A stretch of 64,000 nt of DNA from NCBI RefSeq assembly GCF_030463565.1, contig NC_134644.1, forward strand, positions 132,553,388-132,617,387. Reading direction: 5' to 3'. The notes below the pieces were generated by a model. It did no database searches and was not told the origin of the DNA. It worked only from the letters and a program-made list of their open reading frames with translations. Numbering within the stretch: position 1 is the stretch's first letter; each line of letters begins with the position of its first letter. A program made the translations under genes and the position numbers. Positions 12,001-25,343 of this stretch are shown here, piece by piece. The stretch is from Pelecanus crispus (taxonomy: Eukaryota > Chordata > Aves > Pelecaniformes > Pelecanidae).

Positions 12001-15000
12001 CGGCATTAAAAGCATGTTCAGATAATCAATAAAGCTATGCTAAACAGTCTTGCCCGTTATATACAAACAGGTGCCATTAAGATCTTTAATCTATCTTTGT
12101 TATTCAAACTGAATAAACACCAACTCCTGGATATATCATGGATCCACGGTCTTCTGTTGAATGACCAAAGTACTCTTCTGCTAAAGACTAACAGCACATA
12201 TAAGACCGGTCACTATGTGTAGGTTTCACTTTCTTTGGTTTGCTATAAGCACTCTGATGGAAGGGATCTTAATTCTGAAACATATTTTCAGTTAGTTTAA
12301 ATACATCATTTTTAAGTTAAACAAAGGCAGCATTTTCCTTTCTAGTTTTATAGCACAGAACACATTTGCAGATCTAATTCTGAAGTCTACAGCAGCACTC
12401 TTTTGCCCCAGGTACTGTTTTCTCATTCATACCTACAGATGTTCTCTCAAACATCAAATTTTAATTAACACTGTGGCTGAAGATGCTGGAAATATGTGAA
12501 GGCATAAAGGTACCTGTATATGCTGAGAACGGCTTGTGTATCACTCCTATTACTGGTTTACCATTTACAGCCACGCAAACCATTGTTGTGACATACTGTC
12601 GAAGATCCTCTGTGGGCAAAACAAGAAAGTGAGCAAGTTTACAGCCAGATGCCACAACACAAAAAGAAAGCAGACCTGACATTATAGAAATCTTGTTCTT
12701 TGAAGACTAGTCTACATTCTGCCTCTTACAATTATGTAACTTTGTTGTATCTTCAAATAACCTTGCAGTTTTCCAGAGACTTCAAAGACTTCTCAGTTTT
12801 CCAGCAATTTTTCCTGTTCAGTAGATACTAACAGCTGTGTCTTAAATAGCATGTATTTTCATGGACATCTGTGCCCCTATATTCTCCCTTCTCTGCCCCA
12901 CCTCCTATCCTCTATTGGTTCAAAGCTCATAATTCAAATACCAAAGACCATTCAGCTGAAAAGATGATTGTATCAATGGAATATTTGCAAAAAAAATCCC
13001 CATTTTTCTGTTTTTTCTGCAGTACTTATCAGCAAGAACTTTAGCTGCATTGCCTTGAACTGTTTATGTGACATCTTAAAACATCTGAAAAAGGGGAGGA
13101 TTGAATTATGCATGCTTTTTTGAAAAACTTTAACAAACTTTTTCATATCAAGTTAAATAGGATATTCATTTAGTATTCCCTTTAAATAAATAAACAAAAA
13201 ACATTGAGATATTTAGTGTTGCCACAGTGACAACTGAAATAAAGAAATGTGTAATTCCAGCAGAATTCATAAAGGTCAGTAACCATTTATTTTAGCAATT
13301 ACTTAGTTGCAAGGAATCCCAAAGTCATTTCAGAGTCAGTATATATATAAGTAAATGCTACGGTCTGATAACTACAGAGATTTTATTATGCAATTTGTTC
13401 AGTTAAATCACACTGGCTTTGACACAATACACTTTAACAAGAGATGCCATTTTAAATACTTACTATTTTGTCTCCAGTATAAAAGGCAGACATCAGAATT
13501 ACACACATGATTTGTCAACAAGAATCAGCTACCTGTGTATTCTTGTGTAGCATCTAACGGATCGATCCAGACAGTAACACTTTCTGCTGGAACCTCTTTT
13601 GGCTGTATTTTTTGTTTTATGTCTTCAGGAATACTGCGATCCCAAGAGACTGTCTCCTGATCAGCTGTATCAACACGCTCTTCAGAGTTTATCTATGATA
13701 AGACAACAAAAGTAGCTGCATTAACTTACCAGATACAGTAACTATGGTACTCAGGAAAATTACAGGTTTGTTCATATGTTTCCTTTCTCCCTTCACCTCC
13801 AGCTAAAAGTGCATGAATTATTCATTTTTCAGCAACTCACAAGCTATTACTGTCATGCAACAAGCAATGGAAAACCACAATCCATAATTTTACGGCGAAC
13901 CACACCACAGCTGGACACTGTTTCTCTGGCTGCAGCTCTTCCCACTGAACGATCTCACAGTATGAATCACAATTTTTTTAAATCAGAAGTAAATGCAGTT
14001 GCTTCAAACACTACAAGCAGAACATACGACTTTGGAGAATTATGTGGTATACAGATAGAGTAGGGGTCTAATACTCCATTTATACAGATCAGTAGATGCA
14101 GATTGAAATGTACAGATATTTTATCAACAAATATTTTGCAGACTGTGGTATGACTCGGGGGAGTAGGAATCCTAGTATATATTCCTGCTTCCAGCATTGA
14201 GTTACAACTAGCAATTTAAGCAGCTCAAATACATGTACGCATTACACAACTGTCAGATTAATGTTATTTTATAAACAAGTTAATAACATTCCATATCTGT
14301 CTTTAGGGTAGGCTGTGCTAAGGACCTAAGAAGGCCCATGGAGTTAAGCCTATTGTCACTTGCTGCGTAGGTTAATGAATTTTATTCTGGACCAGAGGGC
14401 ATTTCAGTATGCCAAACAGTTTGGTCCAGCAGCAGAGCACACAGTCCCAATCTGTTGAATGGAACAACGTTCTGCAAAACCCAATACAATGTCATTGTGA
14501 CTGCAGTAGCAAGATATTTTTGGATCACAAGCGATGCAGTTATCACAAAACACTGTACGTAATTATTTCTCATGTAACAAAATATCATATAACCTGGCAG
14601 TAAGAGCTACTGGGGAAACATGCATCAACCTGCCTTAACCCATCCATACCAGCTTACTACCACTGCAAACATGGTTTACAGGAGAGCTGTAATGCACCTG
14701 GACATAAGTAGTGCTAACTGGACTTTAGACAAACTCATCCCATTTACTTTTAGCACCTCAGTTACATGAGAAGACTAGTATTTCTACGCTCCTTCTACTG
14801 CCAAAAGAAAAAAAGGAGATCATTGCTACTGTGCATTTCAAGCTTCATCCTCTGTGAACCCTTCAGAAATGCATCATTCCACTAACTTATTCAGTAGGAC
14901 AATGATGCTTATGGCTTAGATGAGTCAGTTATATGTCTGAAGTTGAGTGTAACCAACCTGGACTTTTAGGACATTTTAGAATATTAGGAACACAAGCTTT

Positions 15001-18000
15001 TTTCATTCTTGCTAACTTGAAAGGTGGCTTCCTCTAATATAGTTCTAAAGGGATGCCAAACTGACTAGCTCTGATGTCCTGCAAAGGCAAAATAGTAGGC
15101 GCACATGGGATGCAATGTGTCTACAACCTAGAACCACTGATACCCCTTTACTTGCTACACATGGAGTTGAGACTGCTAGCTCAGATTCAGTTATCTGACT
15201 GCTAGAGCAGAAAAATCCCCTCTGACTAAAACAAGTTGTTGTTACAGATGTCGTAGACAAGTGACATTGAAAGACAATGAAAATAAAGAAACGGTTGGAC
15301 TATGTTTGAATGTTACATGCTTTGTATCACCAGGATTTTTACATAATCCACATCATGACAAGAAAAGACTTCATACACCTTCAACTGTAACAGATTATTA
15401 GCAAAGGGTTAAGGGCCACCTTCTCAAAGAGAATTGAAAAAAGAAAGCAAGTAGAACTGCAACAACTCCAGCCATACATCATAGCTGTCTTCTCACATAA
15501 AACCAGTATTTGAAGCATTGTATGCCAAACACGAAGTCCTTGAAGTTGCCGTGACATTTACAAATTAAACATCTGACACTGTACAATAAACCTGACAATT
15601 GTGTTTTCCCCCAGGGGAAACAGTCCTGAAAAGTCAAGATGACTAGTCCCACAGACTTGGCAGCCTCAACACAGCCCCTGGGCAGTTTAACTTCCACTAC
15701 AGCGTATTATGCACCACCATTTAAAAAAAAAAAGTTTCCCCAACAGAAGGAAGAGGCCTCCAAAAAGTTAAAGAGTTGGAACCAATCCTCAAAAGGAAGA
15801 GTATCTTGTTAAACCTGCTGTTACAGTACACTGAAATTAAAAGACTGAAACTATCTGAAAGGTACCGCTTTCAGAGAAAGACCTCCTACTAGTTCAAATT
15901 TCACAGCAGTGGCCATGATGCTGCAGCATTTATAATGCTTGTGAGGAGTCTCTCCCAACAGCCATGATTAGTCTGCCAGAAAAAAAAAAGAAAAACAGGG
16001 AAAAAAGGTAACAGCGATGAGGTTGCAGAGCCATCTGGAGAAAAAAAAAAACAACAAAAAAACCCACAACTGGGTCACTAGTTCTTCCATTCATATGACC
16101 ATTTACTCTGTAGCCTTGCGTGAATACTCCACAAATCATAGTTCAAGTAGAAATTCATACCCATTCCACCACAAGCAGTTATTAAATGTATTTACTGTTA
16201 GGAAGCTACATTATAGGTTTTGCAAGACATAGTTGCCTGAAAGAGGATCACCAAACCTTAAGTGGGGAAGTACTTCCCCCCCGCCACCTTTTTTAAAAAA
16301 AAAAAAAAAAAAAAAAACCACCACACATGAGAATACCCCCAGAAAACATGCCTTTGTGTTAATACGATGCTCTGTTCCTACTTGTCATTCTCAGTTGCCG
16401 GAAGCCTCCAGAGGCCATGACCTTATATTTCAAGCTTTTCTGTAGTGACATGGGTATGTAGTTGACTGCATTCCCAAGACTTCACTCAGAAATTAGCAGT
16501 AGCTATGGTAGAAAGACAACCACAACACCAAGTATTTCAGACAACAGAGCTTGTTCCAGCAAGACACTCGGAGTCAATTAAACTGCTACGTTAGTGTAAA
16601 TAATTATAAAGTTTGCATGCTTGCTATCACATACATAACTTTGCCTACTCCTAAGAGTCAGATTTAGATAGCAACCCATCATGCAAGAACTTGAGACAGC
16701 AAGCAGAAGACAGATAAATAACTATTTGGGGTTAGCCACCTAATAGCTGTAAGCTGTAAAAGCCCGTCTCAGGAAGTTCTGTAAGTTGCCCACCGACACT
16801 GAGCTTAACTACATTTCAGCAATCTTCCCCAGCTATGCTTGAGGGGAAAGTCCTCCTCACAAAGAATAACTGCATCGAACACAGAGATTTAATAAAATAT
16901 ATGTAAATCAGTGAACGGACTACTGCTGAAAGGTCAACAAAAAAATTATTTTATAAACAAGGCAGACCAGCTGCATCTCGCCAGTGCAGAGGTTCCTCAA
17001 AATGAGTCTGTGAGGCACAGGATTCCCATAATGGACAAGGGATGCTGCTCGTGGGAGCCAGCAGCAGAGGTCAAATGGCAACACCCCAGGATCAGCCCAT
17101 GGCGTGCCTTTTGAAACCACCCAGGCATTCCCAGCCATCAGAAACCCATTGCACAGAAAACACTCTCCTCTGGCATGTTGGTGACTGGAATACAGATCTG
17201 CTCAGGGACATGGGAAGCAACTCAGGAGTGTACTACAAACGTGTGGATAAATGCAGCGCTCTGAACAAAACAGCCAACAGTCCCAGCCACATAAAGACTT
17301 CAGGGAACCTCACAGTCGCTCATTGTCCTGTGTTGGGCTACTCCCTTCCAAACCAGCACTTCACGATGTCTGTGTGGCAGCTCATCACCTAACAAACCTA
17401 CTTGAATACTAGATGGCTGTCCATGGCGAGGTGAACAAAGTCAGGCTTTTTTCTGGTTTGAAGGAGTAGGACACAGCTGTAGCTTTGCCTCTCAATTCAC
17501 CCATTAAAGATAAATTAAACTGAAAAAATATATGCTAACAAAATTAAATACAAGTTTCTGTTCAAATACATATTTTTTTTCTTAAATAAACATCAGCACA
17601 TGCAAATACAATGCTTTTCTTAGAAAGCGTTTGGTGGCATGTGAATTTTATTTAAATTTATTACTCCCCCTCCTTCCCCACATGCTTATCCATCCCAATA
17701 CTCATTTTACATTTTAATGTGCAAATAATCCAGTATCTTGAAAAAATATGAGGTAGTACAGCTCTTTATTCCTGAGAGTGTCAATATCCCCATCTGATAA
17801 TTAAGTCCTCTCAAATCCAAATCTCAGTGCTGTTTTATTAGAATAGAAAACAAAACAAGACCACCACAAATACTATCCCACCTGTATTACAAAGAAGAAA
17901 TACTAATTGAGCTACTTGAGGTAAAAACAAAACAAAAAACCCCACAGTTCACCTAACAACAAAAGATAATATTCACTAGTCAGAATATGAATATAAGAGT

Positions 18001-21000
18001 ATTCCATGGGTTACATTTCAAGAACAGAACCTGGAACAGGCTGCCCAGAGAGGTGGTGGATGCCCCGTCCCTGGCAACATTCAAGGTCAGGTAGATGGGG
18101 CTCTGAGCAACCTGATCTGGTTGAAGGTGTCTCTGCTCATTGCAGGGGGGTTGGGCTCGATGATCTCTAATGGTCCCTTCCAACCCAAAGCATTCTATGA
18201 TTCAACAGGTAAGTCTGTTGATTTGAATGGGACCATGAAAAAGAAAAGCCTGGAGGCCCAGACAAAATAGCGTGCACAGGGGAACATTAGTAAAGTATTA
18301 ACAGATGTTTGACTTTCTTTTTCTGTTTTGTTAGGGCGCTCACTCTGCGTGACATACACAGCCACTTCACCAGCGATTATGCAACGTAAGCATTACGCAT
18401 ACTCAAGATTCAAACTTAACTTTGCCATTTGTATTCACATGACAGGAAATGGAGGACAGGAGCGGAGGGACAGAGGTAAGTAAAAACAAACATTTACAAA
18501 CAATAAACCAACAGTGATTCTGATACCTTCTTAGTGGCTGACTGAGATATGTCCCCCGAGGACAGCGCAAGATATTTTATCACTATATGCACCCTCTGGA
18601 CTAATGTCTGCAGCAACCACTAGGAAGATACCCACAACTACGCACCTTGAAAGGTGCACTGACCTGCTAGGTGGCTGCACAGGACTGTACTTGATTTGCT
18701 GTTACTTGACTGGGCTGCAGAGATGTCAGAGCTCAGGGGAGAGCAGTTCAACCAGCAGCCTTTGGGCTTTCCCCTGCATACAGGCCAAGCCTCACACCTC
18801 GCCCCTCCAACCACTGCCATCGCACTGCTCCAAAGAGCGGAAGAGTGACATGCCCTTACGCCCACTACACTGCTACAAGTCAGACTGTTTTACCTCCATT
18901 TGCTCAGCTTCTCTCTGTTTTTTCGCCTCAAACATATCAGAGGTGAAAGCTGTCTCATCTTGTTACAGCACCTGTACATACACAAATTGGGTGAAGGAAT
19001 CAGATGCCAAAACCTCTGAATGTAAACACCCACTTGAGAAGTCAGAATGTATAAATATGCACAACAGGAGAGCTCTCTCCAGAGGAGCAAGAAGCGGTCA
19101 AAGCACCCTATCTGCAATAACTGAGGAAAGTACCTAACTTACCCTGGTTACGAAACAGAGCTCCAAAATCTGCTACAGAGGACGAACTCGCATTCACACC
19201 AAGCCTTAGTTCATCTGCAGCCAGGACGACTCATGATCCCTTCCTTCCAGCTTTTGAATTTGGGGGTGGCGAGTAGTAGTTTTCTCTATGAACTAAAGCT
19301 GGTGCTTGGAAGCTTATGTTACTTGACACTGAAAAGAATGCAAACTTGGAAATCAAAATATCACTTCCCTTTTTTAAGTTTAAAACACCTTTAAGCTTTA
19401 AACAATTTGAATTGTAGCCTTGCCAGCAGAGTAAAAAATTCTAGTTTTATTCAATACGCTGACATTTTTAAAGCCAGCTGCTTCCTTTTGAAAGGGTTCT
19501 TTTCCTCCTTAGATTGCCACAACATATTAGAAAGGAAAAAAATGAGCCTTTACAGGTGATCATCTTCATGCCTTTCCAAAATGTTCCTCTTGCTAGGGTC
19601 CAATTTAGAAAGAATTTTAGCAGGGTAATTTTTATAATGAGAGGATAGAGAGGACCTTGCTGAATCACATGGTTCTCTATATAAATAGCTTGTTAAAAGG
19701 TAATAAAGTATAATAAAAATATAAAATATATTTGTATACAAGTGTGGAAGGTATAAAAATATATTAACATATAAAATAAGAGCTATAAAACACCACTGGT
19801 CTCATGTTGTAATTCATTTGAAATGAAAACAACAAATGCTTCTATAATAATGCCATGACACAGATAAAGGAGGCATGCACTTTTCAAGGCACAGAAGTCC
19901 AGACATACAGAAGTTCTCCTCTACCATCAACTACATCATCATTTACTTTTCATGACAACAAGAAGTCACTTCATGCAAGAACAAGATGACAGGATGTGCA
20001 AAGAATATGGACAAGCCTAAATGTCAAAAAGCCTCACTAGTTCTTATCAAAACTCGTTACCTGGCTTTGGTCATTATGCCAGCAGGAAGCAAAGCTAAAC
20101 AAACAGGTTTTCATAAATGGTAAAGACGTTATCAGATGACAGCTCTGCTTCTACCGACTTACGATCCACAGAAGTTGGTGAAAACAAAAATACAACAGAG
20201 GGAATCAGCACGAATCACAGAATTCACACAGTTTACACCACTAATCCATTGAAACAACTAGAATTTAAAACCAGTTAAAGTAATAAAGTCATTATCTCAC
20301 AAGTTGTTTCAGTAGATGGCAAAATTCTCCGTTAAGAGTTCTGTACAGATGCAAGTCTAGCAAAGAGAAAGGGATGACTAGCTTGTCACAAGAGTTGCAA
20401 CACTACTTTTCATTCTAAGAAAACAGCCAAATAAGGCCAGATTAGAAGTTTACCAGTACAATAAATAACACCAAGAAAATTTTCGCTGTTTGCGAGTGGC
20501 TACACTGCTAAGAAACTCAAATCTTCAGATGCTCAGTTGACAGATTAAACACCCCCGGTATACACACAAGCCAAATGAACTACGTGTAATTACATCTGAA
20601 AAGATAATCACAGAACTCATTACCATAAAGTTACAGGCTTTAATTTAATTTTAGGTAGAGAGCCAGCATAAGTAATCTAGCATCAGTTAAAACCCATGTT
20701 AAGAGATGCATCTCCAGACAACACCTATTAATGAGATTTCAATTAACATTCACAATTCCTGCTTTACTTAGAAACCTGTTGGCAGTTGCTAAGATCATCT
20801 GGTTCAGCAGAACGTTAATTTTGTTAAAAACCCTAAGTCCTGAGGATGCCATTCTCCCAACATGAAGAGACAAACAAATTACTGAACCTACTCAGCAATG
20901 CACTGAAATCATTCTGAGGTTTAAGTAGTATTTTGGGTTTTAAACCTACTTCTTTAACATATCTACCTTTCCCGCAGAATCGGTATCAGAGGCAGAACTT

Positions 21001-24000
21001 GCCATCTCAGATGAAATTCCAGTTTTCTGAGTATGATAGTTGGCACTGTGGTCAGCAGCTTGTAAACAGCACGTTTAAACCTAGAAAGTACTTCAGGTAG
21101 CTTGATAAAAAAAAGGACTGCCTAGATACATTAATCTTCAAAAAGTGGAATTAATTTAGAAGAAAATCCTATTAAAACTGACCTGTTCTTTCCATTTCAA
21201 ACACTGACACCTGATTCCACCATTATCGTGCATAAACTTGAAATGAGGTATTTATCATCTGTCTTAACTGGGAAAGAGATAGAAGAACATTTGGATTCAG
21301 GGCAGTGGCAAGATGCTTGAAGAAAAAGACTGGGACAGAGGAAGACTTGATTTCCATCACAGTCACAATAAAAAAAAAAAGAAGAAACAAAGGGTATTTG
21401 TCTATTCAGTATTTACACTAGAAAACAAGACATATAGCTGGTGCAACTATAGAACGTAAATCAATGCACTGGTCAAAAATAAGCCCAAACAGCTGAAAAT
21501 GAGAGTATAGGGCAGAATTCATTCTGGCAAATAAGACTGAAGTCCGCATCCTGTGAAAATAACGCTAGCATAGTGCAGAAGCAAAATAGCAGAATTGTGT
21601 GGGCCACTTTAAAATGGGCTTTTTCATAGTCAAAGGACAAGGGGACTTTGGCCAAAGTGCTAGTTTAAGGAACACATCATCCACTGTCAATCACTCCTGC
21701 CTTTGTGAGTAAGTAGGACTGCTCCTTCAGATGTGCTGACGCAGGCTGTTGGTAGGGCCATGATGTGAAGTGAACCAGGGTATGCCTAAATCATCTTTGA
21801 TTTACATTTTTACCTTGGATACATTCGGCTATCAAGCTCCTGACACTGGCCCATGAACAAGCGGTGTTAGAAAAATGCAAGACCCCGATGTGTGGCGCTG
21901 AAAGAGAAGCTCTTTTACCAGGTAATGCTGCTGAAGACCTGGCATCATGAGATCATCTCTTCAAACAGAGAAGCTCTGGGCACAACATACCACTGTTTCT
22001 GGCCAGTCTCTAACTGGATTTGGAAACACTGCTTCCCCAGTCCCCTCTCCCCGCAGCGGCAGGGCTGGCTCGAGCATCTCCTTAATCCCCTCACCCAATT
22101 CCCATCCCAGTCTTTATCGCACCACTACTGTGCTAGCACAAGGAATAAAAGAATCATAGAATCATTTAGCTTGGAAAAGACCCTTAAGATCATCAAGTCC
22201 AATCATTAACCTAACTCTACCAATTCCACCACTAAACCATGTCCCTAAGCACCTCAGACAGACTGTTTGCATGCTTTCCCTTACTACGCCCAGCAGCACA
22301 ATACAGGGAATCCAAGGCTGCTCACTGACTTAAGTCTATTTCAGTCAAATGACTTCTCCCCCTGATTATATTTAAACATTGGAAAGCCATAGCTATTCTT
22401 AGATGATAATTAATGGATCATTTCCTTTGTATTATAGGCATATTTTGGCACCCAGTTTTTGTGCTGGTTTATTTTTTTCCTGGCTGCAGCATTTGGCACC
22501 AATTTACATGCTGGGTTACCCCTGCTAGGCTCAAGAACTCCATGATGTGAGTAATGCTTGGAATTCTTTCAGTTTGTGTTTGACAGCTTTTGTAAGCAGC
22601 ATCTTCTCCAGCAAGAAGAGAAGAGGGGTTTTGTTTGACTTCAGCAATGTTTTTTATTCTGGAGCATCCCTCTGTACACAGGGATAAAGGCTAGAGGTAT
22701 AAAGTATGGTGCTCCTTACAAGACGCAGTCTTATACTGCCTCACATGAAAGGTGTCTCAGGAAATCCTCTATAATCCCCATATTCACACTAAAACTGCAG
22801 CAGGTCTGTTCTATGAAACAGTAGCAGTTTTAGATGTGTTGTGCTGAAGGTACACATGAAGGATTTGCAGATTGAGATGAGACCTTGTCTTCACACCTCA
22901 GAAGTTGCAACATGTATATAGTAAAACAATGTTTTTATTTTGGTTTGGACAGATGTGTATGAATGCATCTTCATCACAGTATAGACTTCAAGAGACAGCA
23001 TATCTTCCCAGTATATACTGCTTAGTGGATATTTTTTAAACGCCACGTGAGATAAACTGTTATTATCCAGATCATGTACTGAGAATACTAAATATCTCAG
23101 ACCTGATCTGTCAGATTGATCAGCTGAAAGATTTGTCAAACTAACGCTTCCTAGACATCCTCAATGCTCAAGCTCAGCCAATCTAAGGGTGGTGGGAGAA
23201 GGAGAGAAGAAAAAAAACCCATATATATGCCTGATTTTTTTCCAGTTCCACAGATGTACACACACAGTTTTGTCTTCGTACTGTGTTTGATAACACATTT
23301 GCACTTTAGAAAGTACCACCTATTTTTAAAGACTGGCAGCACAAGTCAAGTGTAAGGAAAATAAAAAGGAGTACCGAAGTTTTTTAAAAGTAGATGTTCA
23401 AAGTTAACACCCTCTGAAAGGAAGACGCACAAATCAGACTGTCACTGCTATGCATCCCAGGCACCACAGACATGGAACAGGCATACAGTTCACTGAGCAA
23501 CTGAAGCCCAAACTGAACCCCCAGCCTTCTCTAGAAGCATGGACAACTCTCAGATCTAAACTAATGAAGTCCCTCCATCTGTGGAAGGGGAGAAAGTGTA
23601 CAGGTATGCTGTAACGCCAGGCTCCGTGAGGACACTGAATAGCACAAGAGAGCAAGGGACAATACTTTTTTTTCCTTTAACGTAGGGCCTGCGAAGGTGG
23701 CTTGCCATTGCAGACAATCCAGCAATCTTCAGAACATAACCTTCATTATCTTTCTGTAGAGGAAGATTAATCACATATCAAGTTTATATCTGATGTTGAA
23801 GAATGTGGCGTTTCCTTTAGATTTCATATTCAACTGCTTCTCTACAGCACTTTAAAAAAACAAACAAAAAAACGCACCACACAGCACCCCCCTACACAGA
23901 CACCACCCTGAGGAAATTCCAGAACAGCCACTGAAAATTCACTGAGTAGTGACTAAACTTAACCAAAAAATAAACTTAGCTACACTACTTTTTCTCTCAA

Positions 24001-25343
24001 CCTCTCCAGGAAAAGCATGCAATTATCACCCCTGGAATCCAAATTCAGGGTTTTCTGTCTGTTTCAAATGACTGTAAAAAGCTAAGGAATTTCACATCAA
24101 GAGACTGAAGAGAAGTTCCCACTTGCTAAAGCAAAAGTGGAAACAAAGCTGACCACAACCAAAAAGCCTCGAAGCGTGGTTCTGGTTTGAGTCGGACCTC
24201 AAGTGTTAGACACAGATTCTGGAGGCAAATGAGAGAAGAGGGAGGTGTACACCTCTGGGGAAAAAAAAAAAAAAAAAAAAAAAGATAAATTCATTTTGAC
24301 CACGTAGGCAGTGCTCCGTAAAGTGATACAGCTGTTAGCTTATCTGCTGTCCCAAAGTCACAAGAGCTGAAAAGTCAGATATCGTAACACTACGTCCCTG
24401 AACCTCAAATTCTCAATCCCTCCTCCTCGCTCCTGGCTCTCCCTGTAACTTAATGCAGGACGGCCAACTGGCAGGAAGGGCAATTTAAGGAATGAACAGC
24501 GTCGCTAATCGCAGCATCAGAAACGTGCGCAGAACCGGCGCTATGAAGTTACCTGGATCCTTAACCAGAGACAGCACAAACCACAAGGCTTAGACGCGGC
24601 GCTTCCCTCGCCCCTCACGTCCATACCCTTCCAAACGCGTAGTTCCACCCCGCACGGCTTCGCTTACACACGATCCGGCTCCTTCCGCTGCAAAGCCAGC
24701 AGGCACGGCGACGGGCATGAGGCGGCACTGCCGCAACAGCAGCGAGAAGGGGAAGGAAAAAAAGAAGAACGCACGATACGGGCAGCGCTTCCCGCCGGCG
24801 GCCAGGCGTGCCTCCCCGCAGACGGCCGGCAGCCCCGCGGTTCGCCTCAGGCCGCCCGGCGCCGAGCGGCCGAGCGCTGGAGCCCTGCCGCGGCCGGGCG
24901 CCCGGCCCCGGGCCCGCCTGACCGGGGTGGGGGGGTGGGGGGAGGCCGGCACCCACCTGCACGGCGGGGAAGGCGCCCTTCAGCAGGTAGAACATCCTGC
25001 GGTTGGAGAGGAGGTCGCCGCTCGTCAGCTGCTCCTCGGCCCCCTCCCGCGTCTTGCCCTTCGCCTTGGCGTTGAGGACGTTGCCCTCACGGACCCGCTT
25101 CACCTCCTCGCCGCCCCGGGTGGCGGCCAGGATGGACACGGCCAGCAGCTCCCGCAGGTCCACGGCGCCGGCCGGCTCGGAGCCGCGGGGGACCTCGGCC
25201 CCGCCGGCCGCCGGTTCGCTCAGCATGAAGAAGGCGAAGCGGCCGGCCAGGAAGCCGGAGTAGAGGTGGTAGAGGACGCCCAGCCCCAGCAGGCAGAACA
25301 CGGCCATGCCGAGCGGCGAGAGGCGGATGCCCATGGGGGCCAT
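8802..25343 (-). CDS. BPNT2: BPNT2 (IMPAD1), Golgi-resident PAP phosphatase, five exons
   Basis: The spliced product has 358 residues, against 359 in the human protein as I recall it. The family hydrolyses 3'-phosphoadenosine 5'-phosphate, the by-product of sulfotransferases, to AMP in the Golgi lumen, supporting glycosaminoglycan sulfation. Residues about 12-35 form one hydrophobic segment, a type II signal anchor. Motifs of the lithium-sensitive, Mg-dependent phosphatase superfamily are intact: TADQE at 138-142, DPLDAT at 173-178 and WDICAG at 298-303. Splice phases agree at all junctions: exon 1/2 phase 0, the others phase 1. The start ATG at 25343 was chosen because MAPMG with its hydrophobic anchor is the conserved N terminus and the context is strong (G at -3 and +4); the frame is open further upstream without recognisable sequence. 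The only host gene I can support here; it looks fully functional. Confidence 0.96.
9074..10515 (-). other. BPNT2: BPNT2 intron 4
   Basis: AT-rich intronic DNA with GT/AG borders. I see no gene, RNA or transposon in it. Confidence 0.9.
10516..10677 (-). CDS. BPNT2: BPNT2 coding exon 4 (residues 215-269)
   Basis: The acceptor is TTGTAG and the donor GCAG/GTTTGG. The 162-nt exon encodes [14 protein letters not shown], the [11 protein letters not shown] segment and IIPAGGAG, part of the substrate-binding half of the family fold. Phase 1 at both ends. Confidence 0.95.
10678..12513 (-). other. BPNT2: BPNT2 intron 3
   Basis: AT-rich intronic DNA with GT/AG borders. Around 11140-11190 the phrase 'agtaatactaaggaaa' occurs in three imperfect tandem copies. 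Nothing else is recognised. Confidence 0.9.
12514..12609 (-). CDS. BPNT2: BPNT2 coding exon 3 (residues 183-215)
   Basis: The acceptor is preceded by a pyrimidine tract ending CCCACAG and the donor is TACAG/GTACC. The 96-nt exon encodes [17 protein letters not shown] and the [11 protein letters not shown] segment, part of the conserved phosphatase core. Phase 1 at both ends. Confidence 0.95.
12610..13532 (-). other. BPNT2: BPNT2 intron 2
   Basis: AT-rich intronic DNA with GT/AG borders and no recognisable feature. Confidence 0.9.
13533..13692 (-). CDS. BPNT2: BPNT2 coding exon 2 (residues 130-183)
   Basis: The acceptor ends in CATAG and the donor is ACAG/GTAGCT; the 160-nt length leaves a phase 1 codon completed by exon 3 as Glu. 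It carries the acidic TADQE stretch and the [11 protein letters not shown] metal-binding motif. The first Asp of DPLDAT is residue 173 and the second is 176; the second should correspond to human Asp177, which I recall as a disease-mutated residue. Confidence 0.95.
16295..16317. repeat. Poly(A) run, 23 bases
   Basis: A pure A run follows a C/T-rich stretch. No retroposed gene or SINE body is visible 5' of it. Confidence 0.85.
18027..18206 (+). mobile_element. CR1 LINE 3' fragment
   Basis: The plus strand has the CR1 hallmark 'ggaacaggctgcccagagag', the following ORF2 C-terminal coding remnant, and the 3' UTR ending in 'cccttccaacc' and 'attctatgattc'. The spacing between the ORF2 end and the tail differs from the copy at 7480-7836, suggesting another CR1 subfamily. 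It is about 180 bp and sits antisense in BPNT2 intron 1. Confidence 0.88.
22149..22256 (-). mobile_element. CR1 LINE 3' tail fragment
   Basis: Reading the minus strand, this is a CR1 3' UTR ending in the octamer tail (plus strand 'aatcatagaatcat', then 'ttggaaaagaccct' and 'aagatcatcaagtccaa'). Only about 108 bp are recognisable. It is in sense orientation within BPNT2 intron 1. Confidence 0.85.
24261..24283. repeat. Poly(A) run, 23 bases
   Basis: An uninterrupted A run about 680 bp inside intron 1 from exon 1. No mobile element body is recognised next to it. Confidence 0.85.

Larger units (their letters stand above)
13693..24956 (-). other. BPNT2: BPNT2 intron 1, 11.3 kb
   Basis: This long first intron contains two CR1 tails (18027-18206 plus, 22149-22256 minus) and two 23-base A runs (16295-16317 and 24261-24283). 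An open frame of 177 codons at 18604-19137 (plus) shows no domain and I treat it as chance. I see no nested gene or structured RNA. Confidence 0.85.

Noticed and set aside
18604-19137. Plus-strand open frame of 177 codons in BPNT2 intron 1
   Set aside because: No domain, no splice or promoter context, and erratic Ser/Thr/Cys composition. A chance frame is the simplest explanation; transcript data could overturn this.
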